The position numbers and the translations under genes were made by a program. The notes under the pieces are model-generated. The model ran no database searches. It saw nothing but the letters and a program-made list of their open reading frames with translations, and was not told the DNA's origin. Below are positions 13,373-13,905 of a stretch of 13,905 nucleotides of DNA, in pieces. How positions within the stretch are numbered: the first letter of the stretch is position 1; every line of letters begins with the position of its first letter. The stretch is from Chloroflexota bacterium (lineage in GTDB: Bacteria > Chloroflexota > Dehalococcoidia > UBA3495), in NCBI GenBank assembly GCA_022563275.1, contig JADFNR010000093.1, positions 1-13,905 on the forward strand, given 5' to 3'.

Positions 13373-13406
13373 ACCGCAGCCCAGGCCGGCCCGTCTGCGG
13401 TTTCTT
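13373..13406 (+). terminator. Probable terminator after the aldolase/NTF2-like pair
   Basis: ACCGCAG (13373-13379) pairs with CTGCGGT (13395-13401), seven base pairs around a 15-base GC-rich loop that contains GGCCGGCC. TTTCTT follows. It lies 49 bases after the NTF2-like stop and just before the next promoter. The loop is large, so strength is uncertain. Confidence 0.45.
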
Positions 13407-13415
13407 CCCGCCACC

Positions 13416-13424
13416 TGATAAAAT
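13416..13424 (+). promoter_or_regulatory. Extended -10 promoter of the rubrerythrin-family gene
   Basis: TGATAAAAT combines TGn with TAAAAT, five of six matches to TATAAT. The hexamer 17 bases upstream (TGCGGT, 13396-13401) is a poor -35. Predicted transcription start is near 13431, leaving a leader of about 95 bases. Confidence 0.5.
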
Positions 13425-13526
13425 AGATTGCGCTGTCCAGCCGCCCACCGGGCCTCCATTTCTAGGCTGAATATGCCTGGCCGCGCGCTTTTGGCAGCCT
13501 CACAGAATGTAGAAAGGACACCAATC

Positions 13527-13905
13527 ATGGCTCCAGATACACCGTCGATGACAAAGACGGACAGGAACCTTTGGTCGGCCATCGTCGCCGAGGCCTTGGC
13601 CTACTTGAAATACAACGCCTACGCTCACCGGGCCCTGGAAGAGGGCCACCCGGAGGTTGCCCAGGTCTTCCAGGAGGTGGCCGGCGCCGAGACAATCCAC
13701 GGCATGAACCACCTGCGGGTTTCGGGAAATCTGCACACCACGTCGGTCAACCTGCGTGCGGTGACCGAGGGCGAGTCAAAAGAATACAGCACCATGTACC
13801 CCAAGATGATCCAGGACGCGTTGGACGAAGGCCGGCAGGACGCCGCCGATTCCTTCGCCTTGGCCATGGACCGGGAACGCCACCACCTGGAGGTGTTCAC
13901 AAACG
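13527..13905 (+). CDS. Rubrerythrin-family diiron protein, N-terminal part (3' end outside window)
   Basis: Rubrerythrins are ferritin-like di-iron proteins that reduce hydrogen peroxide in the cytoplasm. The visible 126 residues form the four-helix diiron domain. Ligand positions are all present: Glu22 in AEALAYLKY, Glu55 and His58 in GAETIH, Glu83 (or Glu86) in EGESKEY, and Glu117 with His120 in DRERHH. MYPKMIQDALDEGRQDAADSFALAM is typical of the third helix. Whether the C-terminal rubredoxin domain follows cannot be seen, because the frame is still open at the window end. The ATG at 13527 has AGAAAGGA (13511-13518) eight bases upstream. The gene has its own promoter and is separated from the NTF2-like gene by a likely terminator, so it is independent. 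It suggests an anaerobic or microaerobic lifestyle, or at least peroxide defence. Confidence 0.85.
   Translation, partial: MAPDTPSMTKTDRNLWSAIVAEALAYLKYNAYAHRALEEGHPEVAQVFQEVAGAETIHGMNHLRVSGNLHTTSVNLRAVTEGESKEYSTMYPKMIQDALDEGRQDAADSFALAMDRERHHLEVFTN

Overview
The window is GC-rich, densely coding bacterial DNA. It holds eleven complete genes and two genes cut by the window edges. Gene content and style point to a Chloroflexota-like bacterium, perhaps of the Dehalococcoidia/SAR202 kind. The clues are a VLRF1-type release-factor homologue beside mutS2, a two-domain NIPSNAP protein, a decarboxylase-type class II aldolase paired with an NTF2-like protein, and GC-rich palindromic intergenic repeats. 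This placement is inference from gene content; there is no rRNA or other marker gene here to confirm it.

Left part (1-6876, + strand). The end of ilvD (dihydroxy-acid dehydratase) is followed by a tight same-strand cluster: a short-form malic enzyme, tldD, rmuC, tldE/pmbA and a PaaG-like enoyl-CoA hydratase/isomerase. Gaps are 7, 22, 48 and 0 bases, so this looks like one operon. TldD keeps the HExxxH metal site and the late Cys; TldE lacks the site, as expected of the non-catalytic partner. The two are normally thought to act as a heterodimeric protease. Here they are separated by rmuC, a membrane-anchored coiled-coil protein of the nuclease-like RmuC family.

Middle (6888-10154, - strand). 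A two-gene unit converges on the left operon: a 251-aa protein resembling the VLRF1 (Vms1/ANKZF1-type) peptidyl-tRNA hydrolase family, then mutS2 with its ATPase, coiled-coil and Smr domains. The stop codon of the first and the TTG start of the second are one codon apart and in the same frame. MutS2 is known in Bacillus subtilis to act on collided ribosomes, and VLRF1 proteins free nascent chains from stalled 60S particles in eukaryotes. The pair therefore reads as a candidate bacterial ribosome-rescue operon, the most interesting item in the window.

Right part (10250-13905, + strand). A DinB-family protein with an extra C-terminal region is divergent from the VLRF1-like gene. It is followed by a tandem-NIPSNAP gene with its own promoter, a structured leader and a strong intrinsic terminator. 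A 402-base non-coding stretch then carries a REPIN-like inverted pair of palindromes. After it come a translationally coupled class II aldolase-family/NTF2-like pair and the start of a rubrerythrin-family gene that runs off the end. Three likely promoters in this half share an extended -10 (TGn) element.
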